Source of the DNA: JANOGU01 sp964499865
Lineage (GTDB): Bacteria > Pseudomonadota > Alphaproteobacteria > Rhodobacterales > Rhodobacteraceae
Length of the DNA stretch: 11,374 nucleotides
Direction of reading: 5' to 3'
Assembly (NCBI GenBank): GCA_964499865.1
Contig: CAZCPY010000100.1
Location: 1 to 11,374, forward strand
Under the pieces are notes generated by a model, which was not told the DNA's origin, did no database searches, and was given only the letters and a program-made list of their open reading frames with translations. Shown piece after piece: positions 1 to 5,139 of the stretch. Every line of letters begins with the position of its first letter. Position 1 is the first letter of the stretch. The translations under genes were made by a program, and so were the position numbers.

Positions 1-1
1 G

Positions 2-400
2 GTCACCGTCTCGGCCAGGACGGGGCGGGGGCTCGACCGGCTGCACGAGGCCATCGTGAAGGTCCATGCCACATGGAACCGCCGCGTGCCCACGGCGCGG
101 CTGAACGGCTGGCTGGGCGCGATGACCGAGGCGCATCCGCCGCCCGCCCCCGGCGGCGCGCGGATCAAGCTGCGCTACATGACGCAGGTCAAGACGCGCC
201 CCCCCGGCTTCATGATCAAGTGCTCGCACCCCGACCTTCTGCCGGACAGCTATCGCCGCTATCTGGTGGGGGGCCTGCGCGACCACTTCGACCTGCCGGG
301 CGTGCCGATCCGGCTGTTCCTGCGCGGTCAGGGCGAGGACAATCCCTTCAAGGACCGCAAGTTCCGCACGCCAAGCCGGTTGCGCAAGCATCTGGAGTGA
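2..400 (+). CDS. der: Ribosome-assembly GTPase Der (EngA), C-terminal part
   Basis: This is the 3' end of the double-GTPase Der (EngA), which acts in maturation of the 50S ribosomal subunit. The reading frame is open from base 2 to a TGA at 398-400, so the start and both G domains' main motifs lie outside the window. What is visible begins with VTVSARTGRGLD, the G5 (SA-x-x-G) motif of the second G domain. It continues through the KH-like C-terminal domain with typical features: TWNRRVPT, LNGWL, KLRYMTQVKTRPPGF, a P-D-S-Y-RRYL segment and the ending GVPIRLFLRG...NPF. The basic tail (DRKFRTPSRLRKHLE) is short, as in other alphaproteobacterial Der proteins. The gene converges on kdsA with 69 bp between the stop codons, filled by a paired hairpin. 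The identification is secure. Confidence 0.93.
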   Translation, partial: VTVSARTGRGLDRLHEAIVKVHATWNRRVPTARLNGWLGAMTEAHPPPAPGGARIKLRYMTQVKTRPPGFMIKCSHPDLLPDSYRRYLVGGLRDHFDLPGVPIRLFLRGQGEDNPFKDRKFRTPSRLRKHLE

Positions 401-407
401 GGGGACG

Positions 408-459
408 GCAAATTCCTTGAAGAAAGGAATTTGCAAAATCCTTTCTTCAAGGATTTTGC
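408..459. terminator. Paired AT-rich palindromes, bidirectional terminator
   Basis: Two near-identical hairpins stand back to back. The first has an 11-bp stem GCAAATTCCTT/AAGGAATTTGC (408-418 with 424-434) and a 5-nt loop. The second has an 11-bp stem GCAAAATCCTT/AAGGATTTTGC (433-443 with 449-459) and a 5-nt loop. The two share the GC at 433-434. Because each unit is nearly the reverse complement of the other (25 of 27 positions), the whole 52 bp can also fold into one long hairpin. It lies between the convergent stop codons of der and kdsA, so termination in both directions is the natural reading. It is strikingly AT-rich for this genome. Confidence 0.75.
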
Positions 460-469
460 TTCCGCACCG

Positions 470-1306
470 TCAGCCCGGTGATTTTCGCAGGTCGTCGAAG
501 GCCTTGAGCGTGGCGAGCAACTGCGGCAGGTCGCGCAGCGCCACCATGTTCGGCCCGTCCGACGGCGCCCGGTCGGGGTCCTCGTGCGTTTCGATGAACA
601 CCCCCGCCACGCCCACCGCCACCGCCGCGCGCGCCAGCACCGGGACGAACTCCCGCTGACCGCCCGACGACCCGCCCTGGCCGCCCGGCTGCTGCACCGA
701 ATGGGTGGCGTCGAAGATCACCGGCGCGACCTCGGCCATCACCGGCAGGCCGCGGAAGTCGGTCACCAGCGTGTTGTAGCCGAAGGATGCCCCGCGTTCG
801 GTCAGCAGCACGTTGGGGTTGCCCGACCCGGTGATCTTGGCCGCCACATGGGCCATGTCCCAGGGCGCCAGGAACTGGCCCTTCTTGACGTTCACCACCC
901 GCCCCGTCCGTGCCGCGGCGACCAGAAGGTCGGTCTGCCGGCAGAGGAAGGCGGGGATCTGGAGGACGTCCACCGCCTCCGCCACAGGCGCGCAGTGGCC
1001 GGGTTCGTGCACGTCGGTCAGCACCGGGATGCGCAGGCGCTCGCGGATTTCGGCAAACACCTCCAGCGCCGCGGCCATCCCCAGCCCGCGCCGCCCGCCC
1101 AGCGAGGTGCGGTTGGCCTTGTCGTAGCTGGTCTTGAACACCACCCCCATGCCGAGGGCACCGGCAATCTGCTGCACCGCCGCGGCCATGGTCAGGGCGT
1201 GGTCGCGGCTTTCCATCTGGCAGGGGCCGAGGATCAGGGCCAGCGGCAGGGCATTGCCGAAGCGCACCGCACCGACCGGGACGACGGCGTTGGCAGGAGA
1301 CGTCAA
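470..1306 (-). CDS. kdsA: 3-deoxy-8-phosphooctulonate synthase (KDO-8-P synthase)
   Basis: KdsA condenses phosphoenolpyruvate with arabinose 5-phosphate to give KDO-8-phosphate, the first committed step of the KDO branch of lipid A/LPS inner-core synthesis, in the cytosol. The 278 residues fit the family length and show its landmarks: GPCQMESRDHAL (27-38), FKTSYDKANRTS (57-68), TDVHEPG (97-103), QIPAFLCRQTDL (116-127), NVKKGQF (139-145), RGASFGYN (171-178), DATHSVQ (199-205) and the C-terminal SDGPN (249-253). Cys29, His202, Glu239 and Asp250 correspond to the metal ligands of class II (metal-dependent) KdsA; E. coli KdsA, which needs no metal, has Asn at the Cys position. The start is TTG (1304-1306), chosen because GGAGGG (1312-1317) lies 5 nt upstream and no in-frame ATG is available near the family start. 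It lies 58 bp downstream of tRNA-Asn on the same strand and may be read partly from the tRNA promoter. Confidence 0.95.
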   Translation of the reverse strand: MTSPANAVVPVGAVRFGNALPLALILGPCQMESRDHALTMAAAVQQIAGALGMGVVFKTSYDKANRTSLGGRRGLGMAAALEVFAEIRERLRIPVLTDVHEPGHCAPVAEAVDVLQIPAFLCRQTDLLVAAARTGRVVNVKKGQFLAPWDMAHVAAKITGSGNPNVLLTERGASFGYNTLVTDFRGLPVMAEVAPVIFDATHSVQQPGGQGGSSGGQREFVPVLARAAVAVGVAGVFIETHEDPDRAPSDGPNMVALRDLPQLLATLKAFDDLRKSPG

Positions 1307-1327
1307 GGGCGCCCTCCGGCAGCAAGA

Positions 1328-1355
1328 GGGGCTTGGCGGTCGCCCGTCAAGCCCC
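1328..1355 (-). terminator. Hairpin between tRNA-Asn and kdsA
   Basis: On the minus strand GGGGCTTG and CAAGCCCC (1355-1348 and 1335-1328) form a perfect 8-bp stem with a 12-nt loop. It starts 9 nt after the tRNA 3' end and is followed by TCTTGCTG, which is not a clean U tract. It could be a weak terminator or a processing structure for the tRNA transcript. Partial readthrough would feed kdsA. Confidence 0.5.
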
Positions 1356-1364
1356 TGGAATCGC

Positions 1365-1439
1365 TGGCTCCGGCGGTAGGGATCGAACCTACGACCAATT
1401 GATTAACAGTCAACTGCTCTACCGCTGAGCTACACCGGA
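1365..1439 (-). tRNA. tRNA-Asn (anticodon GTT)
   Basis: The minus strand folds as a complete 75-nt tRNA with CCA encoded in the genome. The acceptor TCCGGTG pairs with CGCCGGA, followed by discriminator G and CCA. The D arm is GCTC-AGCGGTA-GAGC. The anticodon stem TTGA/TCAA encloses the loop CTGTTAA, giving anticodon GTT. The T arm contains GTAGG-TTCGATC-CCTAC. The anticodon and the G discriminator match bacterial tRNA-Asn. It sits alone between kdsA and the MBL hydrolase gene, and no integrase or duplicated 3' end is visible nearby. Confidence 0.97.
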
Positions 1440-1449
1440 ACGCCGGGGG

Positions 1450-1478
1450 CCTATAGCAAGGGCGCCTGCGGGCGGCAA
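1450..1478 (-). promoter_or_regulatory. Sigma-70-type promoter of tRNA-Asn
   Basis: Read on the minus strand, TTGCCG (1478-1473) and TATAGG (1455-1450) are separated by exactly 17 bp, with a TGC extension just before the -10. The -10 ends 10 bp before the first tRNA base. The position and spacing suit a tRNA promoter. No experiment supports it here. Confidence 0.65.
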
Positions 1479-1499
1479 GCGGGGTCTGACGGAAATCCG

Positions 1500-2348
1500 T
1501 CATGCGGGCGCGAAGCGTGCGTCGGGGTGGGGACGGGGGTCGGCGGTGACCCGCCCGCGTTCCCACAGGTCGATCAGGTGCGCGAGCGCGTTCCGCGCTG
1601 CCGCGGGGTGCAGGGCGGGGGCCGTGTCGGCGTAGACGCGGGCGGTGACGGCGGGCAGGTCGGCCGCACCGGCGTGGAGCGCGTCGAGGATCTGCGCCTC
1701 GCGGCCGCGGCGGTGCGCCAGCAACGCGGCGAGGCGCGCGGCGGGGTCCTCGACGGGCGGGCCGTGGCCGGGCAGGAGGCGGGACCACGGCGCGTTCGCC
1801 AGCGTCTCCAGCGACCTCAGGTAGGCGCCCATGTCGCCGTCGGGGGGCGAGACGAGCGAGGGTGCCCAGCCCATCACATGGTCGCCGGTGAACAGCACAT
1901 CGCCAAGCGCCAGGCAGATGTGCCCGCCCATGTGCCCGGGCGTGTGGCGGGCGACCAGGCGCCAGCCGTCGCCTTCGACGGCCTCGCCGTCGAAGAGCGT
2001 CCGGTCCGGCCGGAACGCCGCGTCCACGCCCTCGCCGCCGCCCAGGCCCTCGGCCGCAAGCGCCTGCATCACCGGGGACCGCCCCGCCGTGGCGGGCCCG
2101 AAGGCGAAGACCGGCGCCGCCGTCGCCGCCGCCAGTGCGGGCGCCAGCGCGGAGTGGTCGTGATGCGCGTGGGTGACGATGATCGCCGCCACCCGCGGCG
2201 CCGCGGCCAGGATCGCGGCGAGGTGCGCTGGGTCGTCGGGCCCGGGGTCGATCACCGCGACCTCTCCCTCGCCCACGATCCAGGTGTTCGTGCCCGTGCC
2301 GGTCATCGGCGAGGCGTTGGCCGCACGGATCAGCCGCACCCTGTCCAT
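1500..2348 (-). CDS. MBL-fold metallo-hydrolase, LACTB2-like
   Basis: A 282-residue cytosolic metallo-beta-lactamase-fold hydrolase of the glyoxalase II/LACTB2 type. The di-zinc site is complete: T-H-A-H-H-D-H (59-65, giving His60, His62, Asp64, His65), HTPGHM (His139), LFTGDHVMGW (Asp156) and LLPGHG (His195). The N-terminal GTGTNTWIVG and VIDPGPDD (33-39) are also typical of LACTB2-like proteins. The last 80 residues, after the MBL core, look like the helical winged-helix (BLACT_WH) extension of that family. There is no signal peptide. The ATG at 2346-2348 follows a G-rich stretch with GGGGGGAAAGGG as a possible SD. It is divergent from the histidine kinase, with only 44 bp between the starts. 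LACTB2 relatives have been linked to thioester or RNA substrates; the substrate here cannot be told from the sequence. Confidence 0.88.
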   Translation of the reverse strand: MDRVRLIRAANASPMTGTGTNTWIVGEGEVAVIDPGPDDPAHLAAILAAAPRVAAIIVTHAHHDHSALAPALAAATAAPVFAFGPATAGRSPVMQALAAEGLGGGEGVDAAFRPDRTLFDGEAVEGDGWRLVARHTPGHMGGHICLALGDVLFTGDHVMGWAPSLVSPPDGDMGAYLRSLETLANAPWSRLLPGHGPPVEDPAARLAALLAHRRGREAQILDALHAGAADLPAVTARVYADTAPALHPAAARNALAHLIDLWERGRVTADPRPHPDARFAPA

Positions 2349-2379
2349 CCGAGCCCTTTCCCCCCCGCCGCAGCACCGC

Positions 2380-2385
2380 TACCCT
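2380..2385 (+). promoter_or_regulatory. Possible -10 element, leaderless start of the kinase gene
   Basis: TACCCT ends 7 bp before the ATG at 2393, where transcription would be expected to begin. No SD precedes this ATG. The same 11-mer GCTACCCTGCC recurs as the -10 region of the candidate cupin promoter on the minus strand (about 5568-5578), which argues that it is a real promoter word in this genome. The -35 region at 17 bp (TTTCCC) is poor, so confidence is limited. Confidence 0.4.
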
Positions 2386-2392
2386 GCCACGC

Positions 2393-3694
2393 ATGGCGCC
2401 CCGGCTCAAATCCGTCGTTCCCCGCGGCCTGTACGGCCGGGCGGCGCTGATCCTGATCGTGCCGGTGGTGACGATCCAGCTTGTCGTCTCGATCGCCTTC
2501 ATCCAGCGCCATTTCGACGGCGTGACGCGGCAGATGACCGAGAACGTGGCGCGCGAGATCGAGCTTGTGGTGGCCGCGGTCGAGGCGGGGTCGGACGCGG
2601 CGGTCACGGCTCTGGCCGAGACGCTGGACCTGACGCTGATCCGCCCCGGCACGCCCGCGCCCGCCGATGACGGGCGTTTGGGGTGGGACCTGTCGGGCCT
2701 CGTGGTGGCCGAGGTGCTGGCCGAGCGGCTCGTGACCCTGCGCGGCCTGACCTTCCGCGAGGCGCCGCGCGCGGTGACGCTGCACCTGCAAACCGCCGTC
2801 GGGCCGGTCGACGTGCGGCTGCCGCGGCGGCGGGTGTCGGCGTCCAACCCGCACCAGCTTCTGGTGTGGATGATCGCGACCTCGGTGCTGATGACGCTGG
2901 TCGCCTTCTATTTCCTGCGCGCGCAGCTGCGCCCGATCACGCGGCTGGCCGTCGCCGCCGAGGCCTTCGGCAAGGGCCAGGTCGTGGCCTACCGCCCGCG
3001 CGGCGCGGTCGAGGTGCGGGCGGCGGGGCGTGCCTTCCTGGACATGCGGGCGCGGATCGAGCGGCAGATCGAGCAGCGCACGCTGATGCTGTCGGGCGTC
3101 AGCCACGACCTGCGCACGCCCCTGACGCGGTTGCGGCTGGGCCTGTCCATGCTGCCCGAGGACGAGGAGGTGCGGGCGCTGATGGCCGACGTGAGCCAGA
3201 TGCAGCGCATGGTGGACGAGTTCCTGGCCTTCGCCCGCGGCGATGCGATGGAGGCGACGGCCGAGACCGACCTTGCCGCGCTGGTGGCCGCGGCGGTGGC
3301 CGATGCGGTGCGCGCGGGGGGGGCGGTCAGCGCGGGCGAGGTGGCGGCAGTCACCGTCGCGGTCAGGCCGCAGGCGGTGCGCCGCGCGCTCGACAACCTG
3401 ATCGGCAATGCGGTGCGCTTCGGCACCCGCGCCGTGGTGACGCTGCAGGCAGGCGGGCGGCAGGTGCGGCTGGCGGTCGAGGACGACGGCCCCGGCATCC
3501 CGCCCGGCCGGCGCGACGAGGCGCTGTCGCCCTTCGTGCGGCTGGACGCGGCGCGCGACCCCAACCGGGGCGGCGGCACCGGCCTCGGCCTTGCCATCGC
3601 CGCCGATATCGCGCGCAGCCACGGGGGCGAGCTGCGCCTCGGCGACAGCCGGGCGCTCGGGGGCCTCAGGGCAGAGCTGGTGCTGGCGCGCTGA
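2393..3694 (+). CDS. EnvZ-like membrane sensor histidine kinase
   Basis: A 433-residue inner-membrane sensor kinase with the EnvZ layout. There is a short cytosolic N-terminus, TM1 (about 17-38), a periplasmic sensor region (39-154), TM2 (about 155-176) and a HAMP linker (177-228). The dimerisation/phosphoacceptor helix carries SGVSHDLRTPLTRLRL (234-249, His238), closely matching EnvZ. The ATPase domain has an N box DNLIGNAVRFG (334-344), G1 EDDGPGIP (363-370) and G2 GGGTGLGLAIA (393-403). All catalytic motifs are intact. EnvZ normally pairs with an OmpR-type regulator in the same operon, but none is present here: its neighbours are an MBL hydrolase (divergent) and a CAP protein (convergent, 5 bp between stops). 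It is therefore an orphan within this window, and its partner and signal are unknown. I do not use the symbol envZ because orthology cannot be shown. Confidence 0.9.
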   Translation: MAPRLKSVVPRGLYGRAALILIVPVVTIQLVVSIAFIQRHFDGVTRQMTENVAREIELVVAAVEAGSDAAVTALAETLDLTLIRPGTPAPADDGRLGWDLSGLVVAEVLAERLVTLRGLTFREAPRAVTLHLQTAVGPVDVRLPRRRVSASNPHQLLVWMIATSVLMTLVAFYFLRAQLRPITRLAVAAEAFGKGQVVAYRPRGAVEVRAAGRAFLDMRARIERQIEQRTLMLSGVSHDLRTPLTRLRLGLSMLPEDEEVRALMADVSQMQRMVDEFLAFARGDAMEATAETDLAALVAAAVADAVRAGGAVSAGEVAAVTVAVRPQAVRRALDNLIGNAVRFGTRAVVTLQAGGRQVRLAVEDDGPGIPPGRRDEALSPFVRLDAARDPNRGGGTGLGLAIAADIARSHGGELRLGDSRALGGLRAELVLAR

Positions 3695-3699
3695 CGCCC

Positions 3700-4218
3700 T
3701 CAGCGCGGTTGCGCCGTCACCATCACCCAGTAGGCCGATCCGTCGGCGGCAAGCGCCATGCCGACGCCGATCTGCCGCATCGGCCGCGCCAGGACGTTGC
3801 GCCGGTGCGGGGGCGACCCCATCCAGGATGCCACCGCCGCCTCGGACGACCGCCCGCCCTCGCCGAGGTTCTCGTTGGCCGCGCGGAAGCGGTAGCCCTC
3901 GCGCCTGATGCGGGTGCCGAAGGACGACCCGTCTGCGCCCGTGTGCGAAAGCCTGTCCCGCCCCGCGAGGTCGCAGGCATGGCCCTGTGCGGCGGCGTTG
4001 AGCGCGGCCGACGGCGCCAGCGCCGGCAGGCCCGCCGCCTGCCGCTGCACATTGACCGCCGCCGCCACCCCCGCCTGCCGCGCGCCCAGATCGCCCGGGT
4101 GGCCGCAGGCTGCGGCGGGCAGGGCGAGCAGGGCGAGCAGGGGCAGGGACAGCGGCAGCGGCAGGGGCAGGGGCAGGGTGCGGGCAAGGGTGCGGGCAAG
4201 GGTGCGGAGGTCGGGCAC
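3700..4218 (-). CDS. Secreted CAP-domain (SCP/YkwD-like) protein
   Basis: A 172-residue exported protein with a single CAP domain. The motifs are in order: NVQRQAAGLPAL (56-67), an AAQGHACDLA segment with His80, LSHTGADGSSFGTRI (90-104, His92), ENLGEG (115-120, Glu116), SWMGSPPHRRNVL (131-143, His138) and IGVGMAL (150-156). These include the His/Glu residues of the CAP cavity. The N-terminus has arginines, a Leu-Pro-rich core and LPAAAC at 33-38. Cys38 could be a lipobox cysteine, although Ala at -3 is not ideal, so signal peptidase I is an alternative. The start is GTG (4216-4218) with GGGGAA about 5 nt upstream; no other start codon exists inside the leader. The leader DNA consists of 12-, 6- and 9-bp tandem repeats. 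Bacterial CAP proteins have no agreed activity, so I infer only an envelope or extracellular location. Confidence 0.85.
   Translation of the reverse strand: MPDLRTLARTLARTLPLPLPLPLSLPLLALLALPAAACGHPGDLGARQAGVAAAVNVQRQAAGLPALAPSAALNAAAQGHACDLAGRDRLSHTGADGSSFGTRIRREGYRFRAANENLGEGGRSSEAAVASWMGSPPHRRNVLARPMRQIGVGMALAADGSAYWVMVTAQPR
4121..4207 (-). repeat. Short tandem repeats encoding the CAP signal peptide
   Basis: Three unrelated tandem arrays adjoin. GTGCGGGCAAGG repeats 2.5 times (12 bp, 4178-4207) and encodes the T-L-A-R repeats. A run of GGCAGG/GGCAGC hexamers (about 4142-4177) encodes the Leu-Pro dipeptides. AGGGCGAGC occurs twice (9 bp, 4121-4138) and encodes the repeated L-L-A. All unit sizes are multiples of three, so copy changes would alter leader length without a frameshift. 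Confidence 0.85.
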
Positions 4219-4247
4219 GGGCGATTCCCCAGAGGGCCATGGCGGAA

Positions 4248-4277
4248 AGCCTAAGCCACCCCTGCCCCCGCGGCCAA
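4248..4277 (-). promoter_or_regulatory. Candidate promoter of the CAP gene
   Basis: On the minus strand TTGGCC (4277-4272) and TAGGCT (4253-4248) are separated by 18 bp, with the GTG start 29 bp further on. The match is moderate. An 18-bp palindrome abuts the -35 side. Confidence 0.3.
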
Positions 4278-4279
4278 GC

Positions 4280-4297
4280 CCGGGGACCGGTCCCCGG
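4280..4297. promoter_or_regulatory. 18-bp perfect palindrome, possible operator
   Basis: CCGGGGACCGGTCCCCGG (4280-4297) is a perfect palindrome with the core GACCGGTC. The same 8-bp core recurs at 4310-4317, 25 bp away centre to centre. Both lie immediately upstream of the candidate CAP promoter. This could be a binding site for a dimeric regulator, or a GC-rich hairpin without a function. The stretch 4298-4415 holds no gene that I can support. Confidence 0.3.
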
Positions 4298-4415
4298 CAC
4301 GGACCCGCCGACCGGTCTCGACGGCCTTTCCGATTGCCGTCTGCCCCTGCAGGTCGGGCGGGCCCGACATCGCGGCGCAGGACCTTCCGGCGGGCCGGCC
4401 GACCGGCAAGGGCCG

Positions 4416-4437
4416 AAATGACGCGGCCGTCCGCGTC
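4416..4437 (-). terminator. Intrinsic terminator after the 42-residue ORF
   Basis: On the minus strand GACGCGG-ACGG-CCGCGTC (4437-4420) forms a 7-bp GC-rich stem with a 4-nt loop, followed by ATTT (4419-4416). It begins 2 bp after the TGA of the small ORF at 4440-4568, exactly where a terminator for that gene should be. Confidence 0.6.
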
Positions 4438-4439
4438 GG

Positions 4440-4568
4440 TCAGGGTTCGCCCTGTTCGGCTTCCTCGTCGTCGGGACGGTCGGGGCCCGCGAAGGTGATC
4501 ACGAAGCTGTCGAAATACCCTTCCTCCAGGTCGTCTTCGGTGGGGGCGAAGGCGGTCGTGTGCTGCAT
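4440..4568 (-). CDS. Small acidic protein, 42 residues, unknown function
   Basis: I do not recognise this protein. The frame reads ATG (4566-4568) to TGA (4440-4442) and gives 42 residues: start MQHTTAFAPTEDDLEEGYFD, then SFVITFAGPDRPDDEEAEQG and a final EP. It has 13 Asp/Glu against one Arg, no Cys and no Lys. A short hydrophobic/aromatic middle (YFDSFVITFAG, 18-28) lies between two acidic arms. There is no signal peptide or TM helix. Evidence that it is real: GGAGAG (4574-4579) 5 nt before the ATG, codons ending mostly in G or C, and a hairpin terminator 2 bp after the stop. It would be the last gene of the minus-strand unit, 87 bp after the hyperacidic gene. The size and position would allow a regulatory small protein or a precursor peptide, but no maturation enzyme is nearby, so I assign no role. 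Confidence 0.6.
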   Translation of the reverse strand: MQHTTAFAPTEDDLEEGYFDSFVITFAGPDRPDDEEAEQGEP

Positions 4569-4577
4569 CGGTTCTCT

Positions 4578-4604
4578 CCGGTTCGGACGCAGGTGGGGAA
4601 CCGG
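4578..4604 (-). promoter_or_regulatory. Inverted repeat over the small ORF's ribosome binding site
   Basis: In the mRNA, CCGGTTC (4604-4598) can pair with GAACCGG (4584-4578), which overlaps the SD, or instead with GAACCG (4574-4569), which lies between the SD and the ATG. The two pairings are mutually exclusive and would both limit ribosome access to the small ORF. This is an inference from base pairing only. Confidence 0.3.
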
Positions 4605-4655
4605 GCGCCCCGGCACAAGGCCCGGGCGCGCGGCTGACGGGGATGTGAGGGACGG

Positions 4656-5042
4656 TCAGGCCCTGTCGTCCTCGGCCCTGTCGTCCTCGGCCCTGTCGCC
4701 CGGCCCGTGCCCGTGCTTGTCTTCGCCGTCGCCGCTCTCGTCTTCTTCGTCTTCGTCTTCTTCGTCTTCGTCTTCGTCTTCGTCTTCGTCTTCTTCGTCT
4801 TCGTCTTCGTCTTCTTCGTCTTCGTCTTCGTCTTCGTCTTCGTCTTCGTCTTCGTCGTCTTCGTCTTCCGAGTCATCGTCCGAATCGGCGTCGGACCCCG
4901 AGAAGGTCTCGGCGGCGCCGTCCCCGGTCGCGTCCTCGGCGTCCGGGCCTGGGGCTTCCTCCCCGGTGGCCCGGGCGTCGGTCAGGGCCTCGGCGGCGTC
5001 GGGGGGAAGGGTGTCGTCGGCAAGCATGTCGGCGTCGGGCAT
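4656..5042 (-). CDS. Hyperacidic low-complexity protein, 128 residues
   Basis: A protein of unknown function with extreme acidity. Residues 1-58 (MPDADMLADDTLPPDAAEAL onward) are Ala/Asp/Pro/Thr-rich. Residues 59-102 are 44 uninterrupted Asp or Glu. Residues 103-113 read SGDGEDKHGHG, and the end is a DRAED pentapeptide repeated. There is no signal peptide, TM segment or Cys, so it is presumably cytosolic and disordered. The start at 5040-5042 is set by AGGAG (5050-5054) 7 nt upstream. The non-repetitive N-terminal part uses GC-ending codons like its neighbours, which supports this frame over the Lys-Thr, poly-Ser and Phe-Val readings of the same DNA. Within the repeat Glu is always GAA, whereas GAG is the main Glu codon before it, a sign of recent repeat expansion. 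It lies 97 bp after the cupin gene and 87 bp before the 42-residue ORF. Possible roles such as cation buffer or nucleic-acid mimic are speculation. Confidence 0.68.
   Translation of the reverse strand: MPDADMLADDTLPPDAAEALTDARATGEEAPGPDAEDATGDGAAETFSGSDADSDDDSEDEDDEDEDEDEDEDEDEEDEDEDEEDEDEDEDEDEEDEDEEDESGDGEDKHGHGPGDRAEDDRAEDDRA
4661..4698 (-). repeat. 15-bp tandem repeat, 2.5 copies
   Basis: CCCTGTCGTCCTCGG (plus strand) occurs at 4661-4675 and 4676-4690, with a partial copy at 4691-4698. It encodes the DRAED repeats at the C-terminus of the hyperacidic protein. The unit is a multiple of three and keeps the frame. Confidence 0.85.
4737..4868 (-). repeat. GAAGAC/GAA microsatellite encoding Asp-Glu tract
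   Basis: This is a 132-bp tract made almost only of GAAGAC hexamers with occasional extra GAA or GAC triplets (plus strand TCTTCG/TCT). It encodes residues 59-102 of the hyperacidic protein, all Asp or Glu. It is five-sixths purine on the coding strand, far from the base composition of the surrounding genome. Changes by whole triplets would lengthen or shorten the acidic tract without breaking the gene. Confidence 0.92.
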
Positions 5043-5139
5043 CGGGCGGCTCCTGGCTGGGGTGGGGCGTCGGCGGGCGGCCGACGGCGGGGAGCGTGCC
5101 ACGCCAGGCGCACAGTCAGGTGACGCGCAGGCAACAGGA

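Noticed and set aside
1365..1439. tRNA-Asn as an integration site of a mobile element
   Set aside because: No integrase gene, no duplicated tRNA 3' end and no change in composition next to the tRNA.
2330..4300. 656-codon open frame on the minus strand
   Set aside because: It is antisense to the histidine kinase and out of frame with the CAP gene; the His/Arg/Gln-rich translation is a codon-bias shadow.
4121..4868. CRISPR-like array
   Set aside because: The repeats are 6-15 bp tandem units without unique spacers and lie within coding frames.
4499..4876. Minus-strand ORF of Lys-Thr repeats
   Set aside because: It is another frame of the same microsatellite. Its non-repeat part is the Arg/Pro/Thr-rich composition expected of a GC-rich shadow, and it overlaps two better-supported ORFs.
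5068..5086. 7-bp hairpin between the cupin and hyperacidic genes as a terminator
   Set aside because: The stem CGTCGGC/GCCGACG is short and no U tract follows on the minus strand, so it does not convincingly separate the two genes.
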